Source: Cupriavidus sp. IDO (lineage in GTDB: Bacteria; Pseudomonadota; Gammaproteobacteria; Burkholderiales; Burkholderiaceae). From it: a DNA stretch of 64,000 nucleotides. A program made the translations under genes and the position numbers. Numbering within the stretch: the first letter of the stretch is position 1; each line of letters starts with the position of its first letter. This document shows positions 32,508 to 43,388 of this stretch, one piece after another. The notes under the pieces are model-generated. The model did not search any database. It was not told the origin of the DNA and saw only the letters and a program-made list of their open reading frames with translations. The stretch is from the NCBI RefSeq assembly GCF_000812465.1, contig NZ_JWMA01000006.1:124001-188000 (forward strand). Reading direction: 5' to 3'.

Positions 32508-33473
32508 TCAGGCCGCCGCGCCGGCTTCGCAGGCCTCGCTGGCGGACGCGCGCGGAGTCCGGTGCACCAGTCCTGACAAGGCACCCGCCGCCACGATGCA
32601 CAGCCCGCCGGCAGCTTCCTTCCAGCTCAGCGTCTCGGTGGCCAGCCACCAGGCCGATACCGCCGCAACCACGATTTCGAACAGCATCAGCAAAGACACC
32701 CGGTTGGCCGGCAGCCGCTGCAGCCCGTACTGGACGACCGAATTGCTCACGACCAGCACGGCGGCCAGCCCCAGCACCAGCATCCCCGCCGACACCGGCG
32801 CGCCAGGCGCCGGCACCACGTGCCCGGCTTCCAGAAACAACGCGCAGGGCACGCCTACCACCGTACAGCCAAGGTAGACGACGACCGTGCGCAGGCGGGC
32901 ATCCATGTCCGGAAAGCGCTGGCCGGCCCGGCGGGACAGCACGTTGTTGACGGCAAACCCCATGCCGCCGATCAACCCCGACCACTCGGCAGCATTGCCG
33001 GGCAGTGGCACGCCGACCTCCGGCGTCCACAGCATCAGCCCGGCGCCGAACAGCGCCAGCGCCACCAGCAGCAGGCCCGCGGCGGACAGCCGCTCGCCGA
33101 GGAAAATCCGGGCGAACAGCGCGGTCCATACCGGCGTGAGGTAGAACAGCAGCAGCACGCGCATCACGTGGCCGTTGACGCTGCCCCACACGAAGCCCGC
33201 GTTGGTCACGCCGGCCGCCAGCCCGATCGCCACGAACAGCCACGACGCGCGCATGCCCGACAGCTGTCGCCGGAACGCGATCAGCGAAATCAGCGCGGCA
33301 GTGCAGCTCACTAGGGCGGCGGCACTCATGCCGCCGAGGCCCCAGCCGTTCAACAGGCGATACGGGAACCAGGCGATGCCCCAGACCGAGGCGCCCAGCA
33401 GGATGGACAGGGAGGATTTGACCGAATGCGGGTCGGCGGCGGAATGTTGCGCCGCAACAGGAGATGCGCTCAT
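32508..33473 (-). CDS. EamA/DMT-family transporter
   Basis: 321-residue inner-membrane protein with about ten hydrophobic segments arranged as two EamA repeats, the drug/metabolite transporter fold used for export of amino acids or other metabolites. The start at 33473 (MSASPVAAQHSAADPH) precedes the first membrane helix (LSILLGASVWGIAWFPY); upstream codons in the open frame are unlikely. The family's conserved Glu/Pro region appears as FYLTPVWTALFARIFLGERL. Substrate is unknown. It lies 92 bases upstream of, and in the same direction as, the PanE-type gene. Confidence 0.85.
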   Translation of the reverse strand: MSASPVAAQHSAADPHSVKSSLSILLGASVWGIAWFPYRLLNGWGLGGMSAAALVSCTAALISLIAFRRQLSGMRASWLFVAIGLAAGVTNAGFVWGSVNGHVMRVLLLFYLTPVWTALFARIFLGERLSAAGLLLVALALFGAGLMLWTPEVGVPLPGNAAEWSGLIGGMGFAVNNVLSRRAGQRFPDMDARLRTVVVYLGCTVVGVPCALFLEAGHVVPAPGAPVSAGMLVLGLAAVLVVSNSVVQYGLQRLPANRVSLLMLFEIVVAAVSAWWLATETLSWKEAAGGLCIVAAGALSGLVHRTPRASASEACEAGAAA

Positions 33474-33652
33474 TGGAACGGGAAAGACTGGAGGCCGGTG
33501 GCCGCAGGAAGCGCGCGGCGTGGCGAGGAAGTCGCCGGCATTCGGCCAGTGACGGGCCAGTGCGGTTGCCATCACCGGAAGGTGATGCCCGGCATTGGTG
33601 CGCAGACTGCCGCCAGGCCCTTGCCGCCGCACGGAAAACCGTGCCATTCCTC

Positions 33653-33658
33653 TATAAT
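33653..33658 (+). promoter_or_regulatory. -10 box for the dap genes
   Basis: A perfect TATAAT 27 bases upstream of the dapC ATG. No good -35 is seen at normal spacing (the nearest TTGCCG is 26 bases upstream). Expected transcription start is about 33665, giving a leader of roughly 20 bases. Confidence 0.5.
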
Positions 33659-33684
33659 GCTTCGTTTTAACCGGCCCCAACCAG

Positions 33685-34884
33685 ATGAATCCGCGCCTCG
33701 ACCTGCTCCAGCCCTACCCCTTCGAGAAACTGCGGGTGCTCTTCGCGGATGTGAAACCTGCCGACAAGCCGGCAATCAGCTTCGGCATCGGCGAACCCAA
33801 GCATCCCACGCCCGAGTTCATCAAGACTGCGCTGGCCGAGTCGCTGGCGGGACTGGCGAATTATCCCACAACGGCTGGTTCCGATGCACTACGACAGTGC
33901 ATTGCCGGCTGGCTGGAACGCCGCTATGGCCTGCCCAAGGTCAATGCCGCCACCGAGGTGCTGCCGGTAACCGGCTCGCGCGAGGCCCTGTTCGCCTTTG
34001 CCCAGACCGTGGTCGACGGCACCCGTCCGGGCGCGCTGGTGCTGTGCCCGAACCCGTTCTACCAGATCTACGAAGGTGCGGCGCTGCTGGCCGGCGCCAC
34101 CCCGGTGTTCGCCAACAGCGACCCGGCGCGCAACTTTGCGCCCGCGTTCGACCGCATCGCCGACGATGTCTGGCAGAAGGTGCAGCTGCTCTATGTGTGC
34201 ACGCCGGGCAACCCGACCGGCGCGGTGCTTTCGCTGGAAGACTGGAAGCAGCTGTTTGCGCTGTCGGACCGCTACGGCTTCGTGATTGCCTCGGACGAGT
34301 GCTACTCCGAGATCTATTTCGATGAAGGCCGTGCGCCGCTGGGTGCGCTGGAAGCCGCCCACAAGCTGGGCCGCGGCTTTGAGCGGCTGGTAATGTTCTC
34401 CAGCCTGTCCAAGCGCTCCAACGTGCCGGGCCTGCGCTCGGGCTTCGTGGCCGGCGACGCCTCGCTGCTGAAGAAATTCCTGCTATACCGTACCTACCAT
34501 GGCGGCGCCATGAACCCGGCGGTGCAGACCGCCAGCGTGGCCGCCTGGAACGATGAGGCGCACGTGCGCGACAACCGCGCCGCCTACGTCCGCAAGTTCA
34601 GCGAAGTGACGCCGCTGCTGGCGGAAGTCCTCGACGTGGCGCTGCCCGACGCCGGCTTCTACCTGTGGGCCGACGTCTCGCGCACCGGCCTGAGCGATAC
34701 GGCATTCGCGACCCGCCTGCTGGCGGAACAGAACGTGACCGTGCTGCCCGGCAGCTACCTCGCGCGCGAAGCCGACGGCATCAATCCCGGCGCCAACCGC
34801 GTACGCATGGCGCTGGTCGCCACGCCCGAGGAATGCCTGGAAGGCGCGCGCCGGATTGTCGCCTTCTGCAAATCGCTGGGCTGA
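33685..34884 (+). CDS. dapC: Succinyldiaminopimelate transaminase
   Basis: PLP-dependent aminotransferase converting N-succinyl-2-amino-6-ketopimelate to N-succinyl-LL-DAP in the lysine/meso-DAP pathway. The 399-residue class I fold shows [12 protein letters not shown] at the N-terminus, [15 protein letters not shown] (PLP-site Asn), [13 protein letters not shown] (Asp/Tyr pair) and the Schiff-base lysine in [16 protein letters not shown]. Position upstream of dapD and dapE agrees with the DapC subgroup rather than a generic aspartate aminotransferase. Confidence 0.95.
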   Translation: MNPRLDLLQPYPFEKLRVLFADVKPADKPAISFGIGEPKHPTPEFIKTALAESLAGLANYPTTAGSDALRQCIAGWLERRYGLPKVNAATEVLPVTGSREALFAFAQTVVDGTRPGALVLCPNPFYQIYEGAALLAGATPVFANSDPARNFAPAFDRIADDVWQKVQLLYVCTPGNPTGAVLSLEDWKQLFALSDRYGFVIASDECYSEIYFDEGRAPLGALEAAHKLGRGFERLVMFSSLSKRSNVPGLRSGFVAGDASLLKKFLLYRTYHGGAMNPAVQTASVAAWNDEAHVRDNRAAYVRKFSEVTPLLAEVLDVALPDAGFYLWADVSRTGLSDTAFATRLLAEQNVTVLPGSYLAREADGINPGANRVRMALVATPEECLEGARRIVAFCKSLG

Positions 34885-34951
34885 CCCGCATGAATCCCGG
34901 GAGGGGTTTCCGCCCTCTCCCGCAACCCAATCAACCACTGAGAAAACGAAC

Positions 34952-35779
34952 ATGACGCAAGCACTGCAAGCCCTGATCGACCAGGCCTGGGAAGACCGCG
35001 CCAGCCTGTCGCCGAAGTCCGCCCCCAACGATATCCGCGAAGCGGTTGCCAACGTCATCAGCCAGCTCGACGCCGGCGCCCTGCGCGTGGCCGAAAAGCA
35101 AGGCAAGGAGTGGATCGTCAACCAGTGGGTCAAGAAGGCCGTGCTGTTGTCGTTCCGCCTGGAAGACAATGCGCCGATGAGCGCCGGCGGCTTTGCCCAG
35201 TTCTACGACAAGGTCCCGACCAAGTTCGCCAACTGGAGCGGCGACGACTTCGCCAAGGCCGGCTTCCGCGTGGTGCCGCCCGCCGTGGCCCGCCGCGGTT
35301 CGTTTATCGCGAAGAACGCCGTACTGATGCCGTCGTACGTCAATATCGGCGCCTATGTCGATGAAGGCACCATGGTCGACACCTGGGCCACCGTCGGTTC
35401 GTGCGCCCAGATCGGCAAGAACGTCCACCTGTCGGGCGGCGTGGGCATCGGCGGCGTGCTGGAGCCGCTCCAGGCCAACCCGGTCATCATCGAAGACAAC
35501 TGCTTCATCGGCGCGCGTTCGGAAGTGGTCGAAGGCGTGATCGTGGAAGAGAACTCGGTGATCTCGATGGGCGTGTACCTCGGCCAGTCGACCAAGATCT
35601 ATGACCGCGAAACCGGCGAGATCCACTATGGCCGCGTGCCGGCCGGCTCGGTGGTGGTGGCGGGCAACCTGCCCTCCAAGGATGGCAAGTACAGCCTGTA
35701 CTGCGCCGTGATCGTGAAGAAGGTCGACGCGCAGACCCGTGCCAAGACCAGCCTGAACGACCTGCTGCGCGGCGACTGA
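34952..35779 (+). CDS. dapD: 2,3,4,5-tetrahydropyridine-2,6-dicarboxylate N-succinyltransferase
   Basis: Succinylates tetrahydrodipicolinate in the lysine/DAP pathway. The start at 34952 ([20 protein letters not shown]) gives 275 residues, the standard length; the longer open frame reads through the dapC gap. The left-handed beta-helix is visible in residues about 110-240 ([32 protein letters not shown]), and the C-terminal tail [18 protein letters not shown] is typical. It follows dapC after 67 bases. Confidence 0.97.
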   Translation: MTQALQALIDQAWEDRASLSPKSAPNDIREAVANVISQLDAGALRVAEKQGKEWIVNQWVKKAVLLSFRLEDNAPMSAGGFAQFYDKVPTKFANWSGDDFAKAGFRVVPPAVARRGSFIAKNAVLMPSYVNIGAYVDEGTMVDTWATVGSCAQIGKNVHLSGGVGIGGVLEPLQANPVIIEDNCFIGARSEVVEGVIVEENSVISMGVYLGQSTKIYDRETGEIHYGRVPAGSVVVAGNLPSKDGKYSLYCAVIVKKVDAQTRAKTSLNDLLRGD

Positions 35780-35818
35780 TTCCGCGTACGGCGCACGCCT
35801 TGAGGGCTGCGCCACACT

Positions 35819-35841
35819 GTCCCGGGGCCGTGCCCCGGGAC
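35819..35841 (+). terminator. Hairpin after dapD
   Basis: GTCCCGGGGC (35819-35828) and GCCCCGGGAC (35832-35841) form a perfect 10-bp stem with a CGT loop, 40 bases after the dapD stop. Only a weak ATTT follows, so it may attenuate rather than stop transcription into the next genes. Confidence 0.5.
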
Positions 35842-35879
35842 CGCATTTCCTGCTGTCACCCCGCCTGGCCAGGCTGAAC

Positions 35880-36263
35880 ATGCCTTCCCTCCGCAAGCGA
35901 CTCATGGCCCTGGATCCCACCACCGTCAGTACCGTGCTCTCCCTGTTGCCCACCATTCTCGAACAGGCCAACAAGACCATCGAGAAGATCAAGAAGGGCA
36001 AGCGCAAGGACGGGATGCCGGAGGGAACCGTTGCCGACGCGCGCGATCCCGCGGCCCGCATTGCCGAGCTGGAAGCCGCCGCCGTGCAGCAGGCCGAGGC
36101 CGTCAAGCTGCTGGCCGAACAGCATGCCATCACCATCGAGGCGCTGCGCAAGGAAGCCGCCCGGCTGGACCGCCGGCTGCGCCTGATGACCGCGGTGGCG
36201 ATGGGCGGCGTGGCGCTGGGACTCGGCAGCCTGGTGATCGCGCTAAACCTGCTGTTCCGCTAA
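35880..36263 (+). CDS. Small tail-anchored coiled-coil membrane protein, unknown function
   Basis: 127 residues that I do not recognise as a named family. The N-terminal third is basic (KTIEKIKKGKRKDG). Residues about 58-100 form a charged helix with coiled-coil character (ARIAELEAAAVQQAEAVK and onward), and a single transmembrane helix lies at about 102-125 (MTAVAMGGVALGLGSLVIAL), leaving only two or three residues outside. The predicted topology is a cytoplasmic coiled coil anchored at its C-terminus. A CCAGG precedes the ATG; an internal ATG at 35904 is possible. It sits inside the dap cluster, between dapD and the Spx-like gene. Confidence 0.6.
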   Translation: MPSLRKRLMALDPTTVSTVLSLLPTILEQANKTIEKIKKGKRKDGMPEGTVADARDPAARIAELEAAAVQQAEAVKLLAEQHAITIEALRKEAARLDRRLRLMTAVAMGGVALGLGSLVIALNLLFR

Positions 36264-36305
36264 GCCTGCTCTGGCCAACGTATCCGAATTCCTCCAAGAC
36301 AAGCC

Positions 36306-37824
<1,519 letters not shown>

Positions 37825-37849
37825 TTTTTTTCGCCGGAAGACACCACAC

Positions 37850-38743
37850 ATGGCAACGCCCTCCCCCCTGCGCACCGTGCGCGACCTGCTGCGGCTCGCA
37901 GTCTCGCGCTTTACCGCTGCACGCCTGTCCTTCGGCCACGGCAGCGCCAATGCCTATGACGAAGCGGCCTATCTGGTCCTGCACACGCTGAACCTGCCGC
38001 TCGACACGCTCGACCCGTTCCTCGACGCGCGCCTCCTGCCCGAGGAAATCGACGCCGTGATGAAGGTCATCGACCGCCGCGTCAACGAGCGCGTGCCGGC
38101 CGCCTACATCACGCACGAGGCCTATATGCATGGCCTGCGCTTCTACGTGGACTCGCGCGTCATCGTGCCGCGCAGCTTCATCGGCGAACTGCTGCAGGAA
38201 GGCCTGGAGCCGTGGATCGGCGAGACCGGCAAGATCGGCCCGGTGCTGGAACTGTGCACCGGCTCGGGCTGCCTGCCGATCATCGCCGCGCACGTCTGGC
38301 CGAACGCGCAGGTCGACGCGGTGGACATATCCTCCGACGCTCTGGCGGTCGCGCGCCGCAATGTGGCCGACTACAAGATGGAAGACCGCATCCATCTGTA
38401 CGAAGGCGACCTGTACGCCCCGCTGCCGGCCGGCGCCACCTACGACGTGATCCTGACCAATCCGCCGTATGTCAATGAAACCTCGATGCAGGCGCTGCCG
38501 CCCGAATACCTCGCCGAGCCGCGCATTGCCCTGGCCGGCGGCGACGACGGCATGGACGTGGTGCGCCAGATCATCGCCGGCGCCAAGGCACGGCTCAATC
38601 CGGGCGGCGTGCTGGTGGTGGAGATCGGCAACGAGCACGCCAACGTGGAAGCGGCCTTCCCGGACCTGGAGATCGTGTGGCTGCCCGTCAGCGCCGGCGA
38701 CGAACAGGTATTCCTGCTGACCTACGACGCGTTGCCGGGGTAA
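37850..38743 (+). CDS. prmB: Ribosomal protein L3 N5-glutamine methyltransferase
   Basis: S-adenosylmethionine-dependent enzyme of the HemK/PrmB family that methylates a glutamine of ribosomal protein L3. The 297-residue protein has an N-terminal helical domain, a SAM-binding LELCTGSGCLPI motif (about residue 137) and the catalytic NPPYVNE motif near 203. Choice of PrmB over PrmC rests on the extended N-terminus with Y-I-T-H-E-A-Y-M-H-G-L-R-F-Y and the absence of a neighbouring prfA. Confidence 0.92.
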   Translation: MATPSPLRTVRDLLRLAVSRFTAARLSFGHGSANAYDEAAYLVLHTLNLPLDTLDPFLDARLLPEEIDAVMKVIDRRVNERVPAAYITHEAYMHGLRFYVDSRVIVPRSFIGELLQEGLEPWIGETGKIGPVLELCTGSGCLPIIAAHVWPNAQVDAVDISSDALAVARRNVADYKMEDRIHLYEGDLYAPLPAGATYDVILTNPPYVNETSMQALPPEYLAEPRIALAGGDDGMDVVRQIIAGAKARLNPGGVLVVEIGNEHANVEAAFPDLEIVWLPVSAGDEQVFLLTYDALPG

Positions 38744-38765
38744 CCAACCGCCCGATTGTTTGCTC

Positions 38766-38789
38766 CCCTCTCCCGCTTGCGGGAGAGGG
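38766..38789. repeat. REP-like palindrome
   Basis: CCCTCTCCCGC (38766-38776), TT, GCGGGAGAGGG (38779-38789): an 11-bp perfect inverted repeat directly after prmB. Sequences of this type, built on CCTCTCCCGC, recur between genes in Cupriavidus, Ralstonia and Burkholderia genomes as I recall. It could also serve as the terminator for the dap-prmB transcript, although no T-run follows. Confidence 0.6.
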
Positions 38790-38978
38790 AGCCCGCAAGG
38801 GGTCTCGCATACTCGATCCTGCCCGCCATCACCCGCGCAAACTGGGCGAACACCGGCCAGGCCCCGACATCCATGGCCGCAGACCATCTACACTCGCGGC
38901 AGACCACCGCCACTGGTGGCAATCGAATCACACAATATCGAGACAACGCGGCCCGGAACGGCCGCGCCCGCTGAAGCC

Positions 38979-40238
38979 GTGACCGCCAGCAACCATCCGC
39001 TCCCCTCATCTTCCAGCGTGCCCGACAAGTCGGCTGCCGCCCGGAGCGCGGCGCACGGTATTGCATGGCTGACCTTCGCGTTCATGCTCAGCCAGTTCTT
39101 CCGCTCATGCCTCGCCGTGATGGCGCCGGAACTGCAGCATGACTTCGGCCTGTCGCCGGCAGGGTTCGGCGCGCTGTCGTCCTGCTTCTTCCTGGCATTC
39201 GCGGTGGCGCAGATACCGTGCGGGATCGCCTTCGACCGCTATGGCGTCGGGCGGCCCACCGCACTGCTGCTGGGTGTGGGCGCGGTGTGCTCCGTCCTGT
39301 TCGTGCTGGCGCCGAGCGGTACCGTCGCCACGCTGGCGCAGATCGGGCTTGGGCTCGCTTGCGCGCCGGTCTTCATGGGGCTGCTGCATTTTGCCTCGGA
39401 GCAGCTTTCCGAACGGGACTACACCCGGATCGTCAGCAAATCGAACGCCATGGGCATGATCGGCGCGCTGTGCGCCACGGCGCCGCTGGGCTGGGCCACG
39501 GAGTGGATCGGCTGGCGTGCCTCGATGTCGGTGTCCGCCCTTGGCACGGTCGCGGCCTGCTACGGCGTGTGGCGTTTCGTGCGCGACGAGGGCCATGCGG
39601 AAGCCCGCAACGCGCCGCTGGGTTCGATGCTCTCGCAAAGCGTCAGGCTGCTGGGCATGGCGCCGCTTTGGACGCTGATTCCGCTGTGCGCGGCAATGGC
39701 GGCAGGCACGGCATTCCGCAACGCCTGGAGCGGTCCGTACCTGGCCGACGTCTACGGCATGGGCTCCGGCCCTCGCGGCGTGGCGCTGACCCTGCTCAGC
39801 CTGGCCGGCTTCCTCACGGCCTTTGTCCTGCCGGTGCTGGTCCGGCGCAGTACGCTCAAGACGGCCATCGTGGCGTGGGCGTGTGTCTCCATGTCCGGCG
39901 GCATCGTGCTGACCCTCTGGCCTGCCGGCGGCGTGGCGTCGGGCGTCGGCTTCATGGCGCTGCTGTCGACCATCGGCATGCTTCATCCGCTGGTCATGGC
40001 GCAGGGCCGCGGCCTGATTCCGCCATCGAGCCGGGGGCGCGGCCTGGGCCTGCTCAATACCTTCGTGTTCCTGGGCTCGGCGCTGGCGTCGTGGGCGTTC
40101 GGGCTGATCGCCAACGCCGGCCATGTGCGCCAGTGGCCGATGCCGACGACCTATTCGGCAATTTTCCTCTGCGCCGCCATGATGATTGCCGCGTCGCTGG
40201 TGCCTTATCTCTTCAGCCCGGGATCGGGCAAGCGCTGA
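38979..40238 (+). CDS. Major facilitator superfamily permease
   Basis: About 419 residues from a GTG at 38979; another GTG at 39018 would also fit, and no strong ribosome binding site separates them. About twelve hydrophobic segments are visible. The family loop motif between helices 2 and 3 is present as AFDRYGVGRPTALLLG. The sequence resembles metabolite/H+ symporters and hexuronate-type carriers in a general way, but no substrate can be assigned. It lies downstream of prmB after a 235-base gap with the REP-like palindrome, and 248 bases upstream of a Bug-type binding protein gene; I see no other feature in that second gap. Confidence 0.82.
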   Translation: MTASNHPLPSSSSVPDKSAAARSAAHGIAWLTFAFMLSQFFRSCLAVMAPELQHDFGLSPAGFGALSSCFFLAFAVAQIPCGIAFDRYGVGRPTALLLGVGAVCSVLFVLAPSGTVATLAQIGLGLACAPVFMGLLHFASEQLSERDYTRIVSKSNAMGMIGALCATAPLGWATEWIGWRASMSVSALGTVAACYGVWRFVRDEGHAEARNAPLGSMLSQSVRLLGMAPLWTLIPLCAAMAAGTAFRNAWSGPYLADVYGMGSGPRGVALTLLSLAGFLTAFVLPVLVRRSTLKTAIVAWACVSMSGGIVLTLWPAGGVASGVGFMALLSTIGMLHPLVMAQGRGLIPPSSRGRGLGLLNTFVFLGSALASWAFGLIANAGHVRQWPMPTTYSAIFLCAAMMIAASLVPYLFSPGSGKR

Positions 40239-40486
40239 AAGCTCCTCTCACGGGCGCGACAGGCCCGCACTGTCGGCGGCGATTGTAAAGCGGATCACGC
40301 ACATCCAAAATATCCTGTTCGTCCCGCAGCTCACCAACCGTGCTGCCGTCAATGCCGGCGATCAGGACGGTTCCGGGCACAGAAAGGCTGCCTTAGCGAT
40401 TCCCGAATTCCGCTCCCGTCCTCGGGCCTTTACCGTCTGTGACAAAAGCGTCCCAAATCAGAGGACCGACACCAAGGAGACAAGGC

Positions 40487-41503
40487 ATGGAATCTTCGCG
40501 CCTCTGCCCGCGCGCCACGCTGCGCCGCAGATCGTTGCTCTCGCTGGGTGCAATGGCTGCCGTCGCAGCCGTCGCGCTGGGGCATCCCGTCGCCGCAAAG
40601 GCCGAGGTCTGGCCAGCCCGGCCGATCCAGCTGCTGATCCCCTATCCGCCCGGCGGCAGCGCCGACCTGCTGGCGCGCCCGGTCGCGGCCAGGCTGCAGG
40701 AGCGGCTGGGCCAGCCCGTGGTGCTCGACTACCGGCCCGGCGCCGGCGGCACCATCGCGAGCCAGATGCTGGCGCGCGCCAGGCCTGACGGCAACACGCT
40801 GATCATGGTGCTGGCGGCGCACGCCATCAACGCCAGCCTGTACCCCAGGCTTCCGTACGACACGCGCAAGGACTTCGCACCGGTCTCGCTGGTGGCAAAC
40901 CTGCCGATGATCCTGGCGGGCAGTCCGTCGCTGCAGGCAAGCAATGTGGCGGAGCTGATCGCGCAGGCCAAGGCTGCTCCCGGCAAGCTCACCTTCGCCT
41001 CGGCGGGCAACGGCAACACCGGCCACCTCGCCGGCGAGCTGTTCGATTCCGTCGCGGGCATCAAGATGACCCACGTTCCCTACAAGGGCAGCGCGCAGGT
41101 GGTGACGGCGATGCTGTCGGGCGAGGTCCAGCTGACCTTCGACAGCATCTCCACCACCCTGCCGCATGTGCGCAGCGGCAAGCTGCGCGCGCTGGCCGTG
41201 ACCGGCAGCCAGCGGGCCGCGGTCGCGCCCGAGGTGCCGACGCTGGCCGAGGCCGGCGTGCCAGGCATCAACATCACCGGCTGGTACGCGGTGCTGGCGC
41301 CGGCCGGCACGCCGCAGCCCGTCATCGACCGGCTCAGCACCGAGATCGCGACGGTGCTGCGCCAACCCGAACTGAAAGCCACGCTGGCCGCCAACGGCTA
41401 TGAGCCGGTGGGCTCCACGCCCGCCGCGCTGCGCACCCACATCGATGCCGAGATCAACCGCTGGAGCAAGGTGGTCAAGGAATCCGGGGCGCAAATCCAA
41501 TAA
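40487..41503 (+). CDS. Bug-family (TctC-like) periplasmic solute-binding protein
   Basis: 338-residue tripartite-tricarboxylate-type binding protein, expected to capture a carboxylate in the periplasm. The ATG at 40487 has AAGGAG seven bases upstream. The signal peptide (residues about 1-40) contains RRRSLLSLG, compatible with Tat export, and ends near AAKAE. The core shows family motifs: PIQLLIPYPPGGSADLLAR, VLDYRPGAGGTIAS, FASAGNGNTGHLAGELF and HVPYKGSAQVVTAM. No TctA/TctB membrane genes are nearby, as is usual for the expanded Bug family of Burkholderiales. The neighbour is an acyl-CoA synthetase, suggesting that the ligand is a carboxylate activated with CoA. Confidence 0.92.
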   Translation: MESSRLCPRATLRRRSLLSLGAMAAVAAVALGHPVAAKAEVWPARPIQLLIPYPPGGSADLLARPVAARLQERLGQPVVLDYRPGAGGTIASQMLARARPDGNTLIMVLAAHAINASLYPRLPYDTRKDFAPVSLVANLPMILAGSPSLQASNVAELIAQAKAAPGKLTFASAGNGNTGHLAGELFDSVAGIKMTHVPYKGSAQVVTAMLSGEVQLTFDSISTTLPHVRSGKLRALAVTGSQRAAVAPEVPTLAEAGVPGINITGWYAVLAPAGTPQPVIDRLSTEIATVLRQPELKATLAANGYEPVGSTPAALRTHIDAEINRWSKVVKESGAQIQ

Positions 41504-41581
41504 GTCCTTCGATACGTCCTTCGAGCCATCATTGCCTGCCGGGCGCTGCCACGCCGGCGCCCGCACTCCTCCTTGCCGAAC

Positions 41582-43132
41582 ATGACCCAGCCGACCCCGA
41601 TCCAACGCCCCTTCACCACCATGTCCGTGCTCGTGCGCGAGCACGCCACCCAACGCCCCACGCAGCGCGCCCTGATGCACGGCGAGCGCGTGCTCGACTA
41701 TGCCGGCCTCGACGCCGCCATGGACCGCGTTGCCGCCGCGCTGGCACGCGACGGCGTGCGCCCCGGCGAGGCCATTGCCATCTGCGCCGCGTCGTCGATC
41801 GAATACGCGGCGGTCTACCTGGGCGCCGTGCGCGCGGGCGTGGTGGTGGCGCCGCTGGCGCCATCGTCCACGCCGGACAGCCTGGCCGGCATGGTTGCCG
41901 ACTCGGGCGCGCGCATCCTGTTCACGGACGCTACGGTGGCCGGCGCGCTGCAGCCCGTGCGCGACAAGCTGGCGGGCACGCCCATCGTCACTCTGGATGG
42001 CAGCGACGCGGGCCAGCCGTATGAGACCTGGCTCGCTCCCGCGGGCACGCCCGTGACCGAGCCCGAGATCGGCGCGGAGATGCCGCTCAACATCATCTAC
42101 TCCTCCGGCACCACCGGTAGCCCCAAGGGCATCGTGCAGTCGCACGGCATGCGCTGGGCGCATGTGTCGCGTGGCGCGATGACCGGCTATGGCACCAGCG
42201 CGATCACGCTGCTGTCGACACCGCTCTACTCCAACACCACCCTGGCGAGTTTCTTTCCCACCATCGGGCTGGGCGGCACTGCCGTGCTGATGGCGAAGTT
42301 CGATGCAAGGGAATATCTCGAACTGGCGCAGCGCCACCGCGTGACGCATACCATGCTGGTGCCGGTGCAGTACCAGCGCCTGCTCGCGCATGCGGATTTC
42401 GATCGCGCCGACCTGGCGGCCTTCCAGCAGAAGTTCTGCACCAGCGCGCCGTTCAGTGCTGCGCTGAAGGCCGAAGTGCTCAGGCGCTGGCCCGGCGGCC
42501 TGATGGAGCTGTACGGCATGACCGAAGGTGGCGGCGGGTGCCTGCTGGCTGCCGACCAGTTCCCGGACAAGCTGCACACGGTCGGACGCCCCGCCACCGG
42601 CGCCGACGTGCGCATCATCGACGACGAAGGCAAGGAACTGCCACCGGGAAGCGTCGGCGAAGTCGTCGGCCGCTCGGCCGCGATGATGAACGGCTATCAC
42701 AACCAGCCGGCCAAGACCGCCGAAACGGAATGGCATGACGTCGAGGGCAACCGCTTCATCCGCACCGGCGACATTGGCCGCTTTGACGAAGACGGCTTCC
42801 TGATCCTGCTGGACCGCAAGAAAGACATGATCATCTCGGGCGGCTTCAATATCTACCCGAGCGATATCGAGTCGGTGGTGCGCGAACACCCGGCGGTCGC
42901 CGAAGTCTCAGTGGTAGGCGTGCCCTCGGAGCGCTGGGGCGAAACGCCGGTGGCATTCGTCGCGCTGCGTGCAGGCAGCGGCGCCACCGCGCAGGACATA
43001 CTGGCCTGGGCCAACGAGCGCCTGGGCAAGACCCAGCGGCTGGCCGCGCTGCACGAGGTCGACACCCTGCCGCGCAGCGCCATCGGCAAGGTGCTCAAGC
43101 GCGAACTGCGCGACCGCATCGCCGGCGCCTGA
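41582..43132 (+). CDS. Acyl-CoA synthetase (class I adenylate-forming)
   Basis: 516-residue ATP-dependent acid:CoA ligase. The P-loop YSSGTTGSPKG lies near residue 176, ELYGMTEGGG near 310, the FIRTGDIGRFDEDGF hinge region near 400, KKDMIISGGFNIYPSDIE near 420, and the C-terminal catalytic lysine in PRSAIGKVLKREL near 505. All core motifs are intact. Start ATG at 41582; a TTG at 41573 is possible. The acid substrate is unknown; pairing with the upstream Bug protein hints at an imported carboxylate. Confidence 0.9.
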   Translation: MTQPTPIQRPFTTMSVLVREHATQRPTQRALMHGERVLDYAGLDAAMDRVAAALARDGVRPGEAIAICAASSIEYAAVYLGAVRAGVVVAPLAPSSTPDSLAGMVADSGARILFTDATVAGALQPVRDKLAGTPIVTLDGSDAGQPYETWLAPAGTPVTEPEIGAEMPLNIIYSSGTTGSPKGIVQSHGMRWAHVSRGAMTGYGTSAITLLSTPLYSNTTLASFFPTIGLGGTAVLMAKFDAREYLELAQRHRVTHTMLVPVQYQRLLAHADFDRADLAAFQQKFCTSAPFSAALKAEVLRRWPGGLMELYGMTEGGGGCLLAADQFPDKLHTVGRPATGADVRIIDDEGKELPPGSVGEVVGRSAAMMNGYHNQPAKTAETEWHDVEGNRFIRTGDIGRFDEDGFLILLDRKKDMIISGGFNIYPSDIESVVREHPAVAEVSVVGVPSERWGETPVAFVALRAGSGATAQDILAWANERLGKTQRLAALHEVDTLPRSAIGKVLKRELRDRIAGA

Positions 43133-43174
43133 CGCGGCGCGCACGACACGCTCAGGGAAAGTTCGCGAGGGCGC

Positions 43175-43203
43175 TTGCGCAATTGCAAAGGCGTCTCTAT
43201 AAT
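43175..43203 (+). promoter_or_regulatory. Promoter of the tRNA-Val gene
   Basis: TTGCGC (43175-43180), a 17-base spacer, and TATAAT (43198-43203). The predicted start of transcription lies a few bases before the mature tRNA 5' end. A strong, near-consensus sigma-70 promoter. Confidence 0.8.
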
Positions 43204-43216
43204 TCGCGCCTTCGCT

Positions 43217-43293
43217 AGGCTCGTAGCTCAGCTGGTTAGAGCACCACCTTGACATGGTGGGGGTCGTTGGTTCGAGTCCAATCGAGCCTACCA
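43217..43293 (+). tRNA. tRNA-Val (anticodon GAC)
   Basis: 77 bases including an encoded CCA. The acceptor stem pairs AGGCTCG with CGAGCCT. The D-arm includes AGCTCAGCTGGTTAGAGC. The anticodon stem CCACC/GGTGG encloses the loop TTGACAT with anticodon GAC, which reads GUC valine codons. The T-arm is TTGGTTCGAGTCCAA. The discriminator is A. It is a stand-alone tRNA with its own promoter; no integrase gene is next to it. Confidence 0.97.
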
Positions 43294-43388
43294 ACGCACA
43301 ACAGGACACGGACGGCACGCAGTCATGCATGCCGTCCGTTTTCTTTTTGGCCGCGCCGGCGGCTTCTCCGGTGGTTCAGGGCGATGGT

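Noticed and set aside
40430-42889. An 819-residue minus-strand frame opposite the Bug and acyl-CoA synthetase genes
   Set aside because: The plus-strand frames show complete family motifs; the minus-strand product has none.
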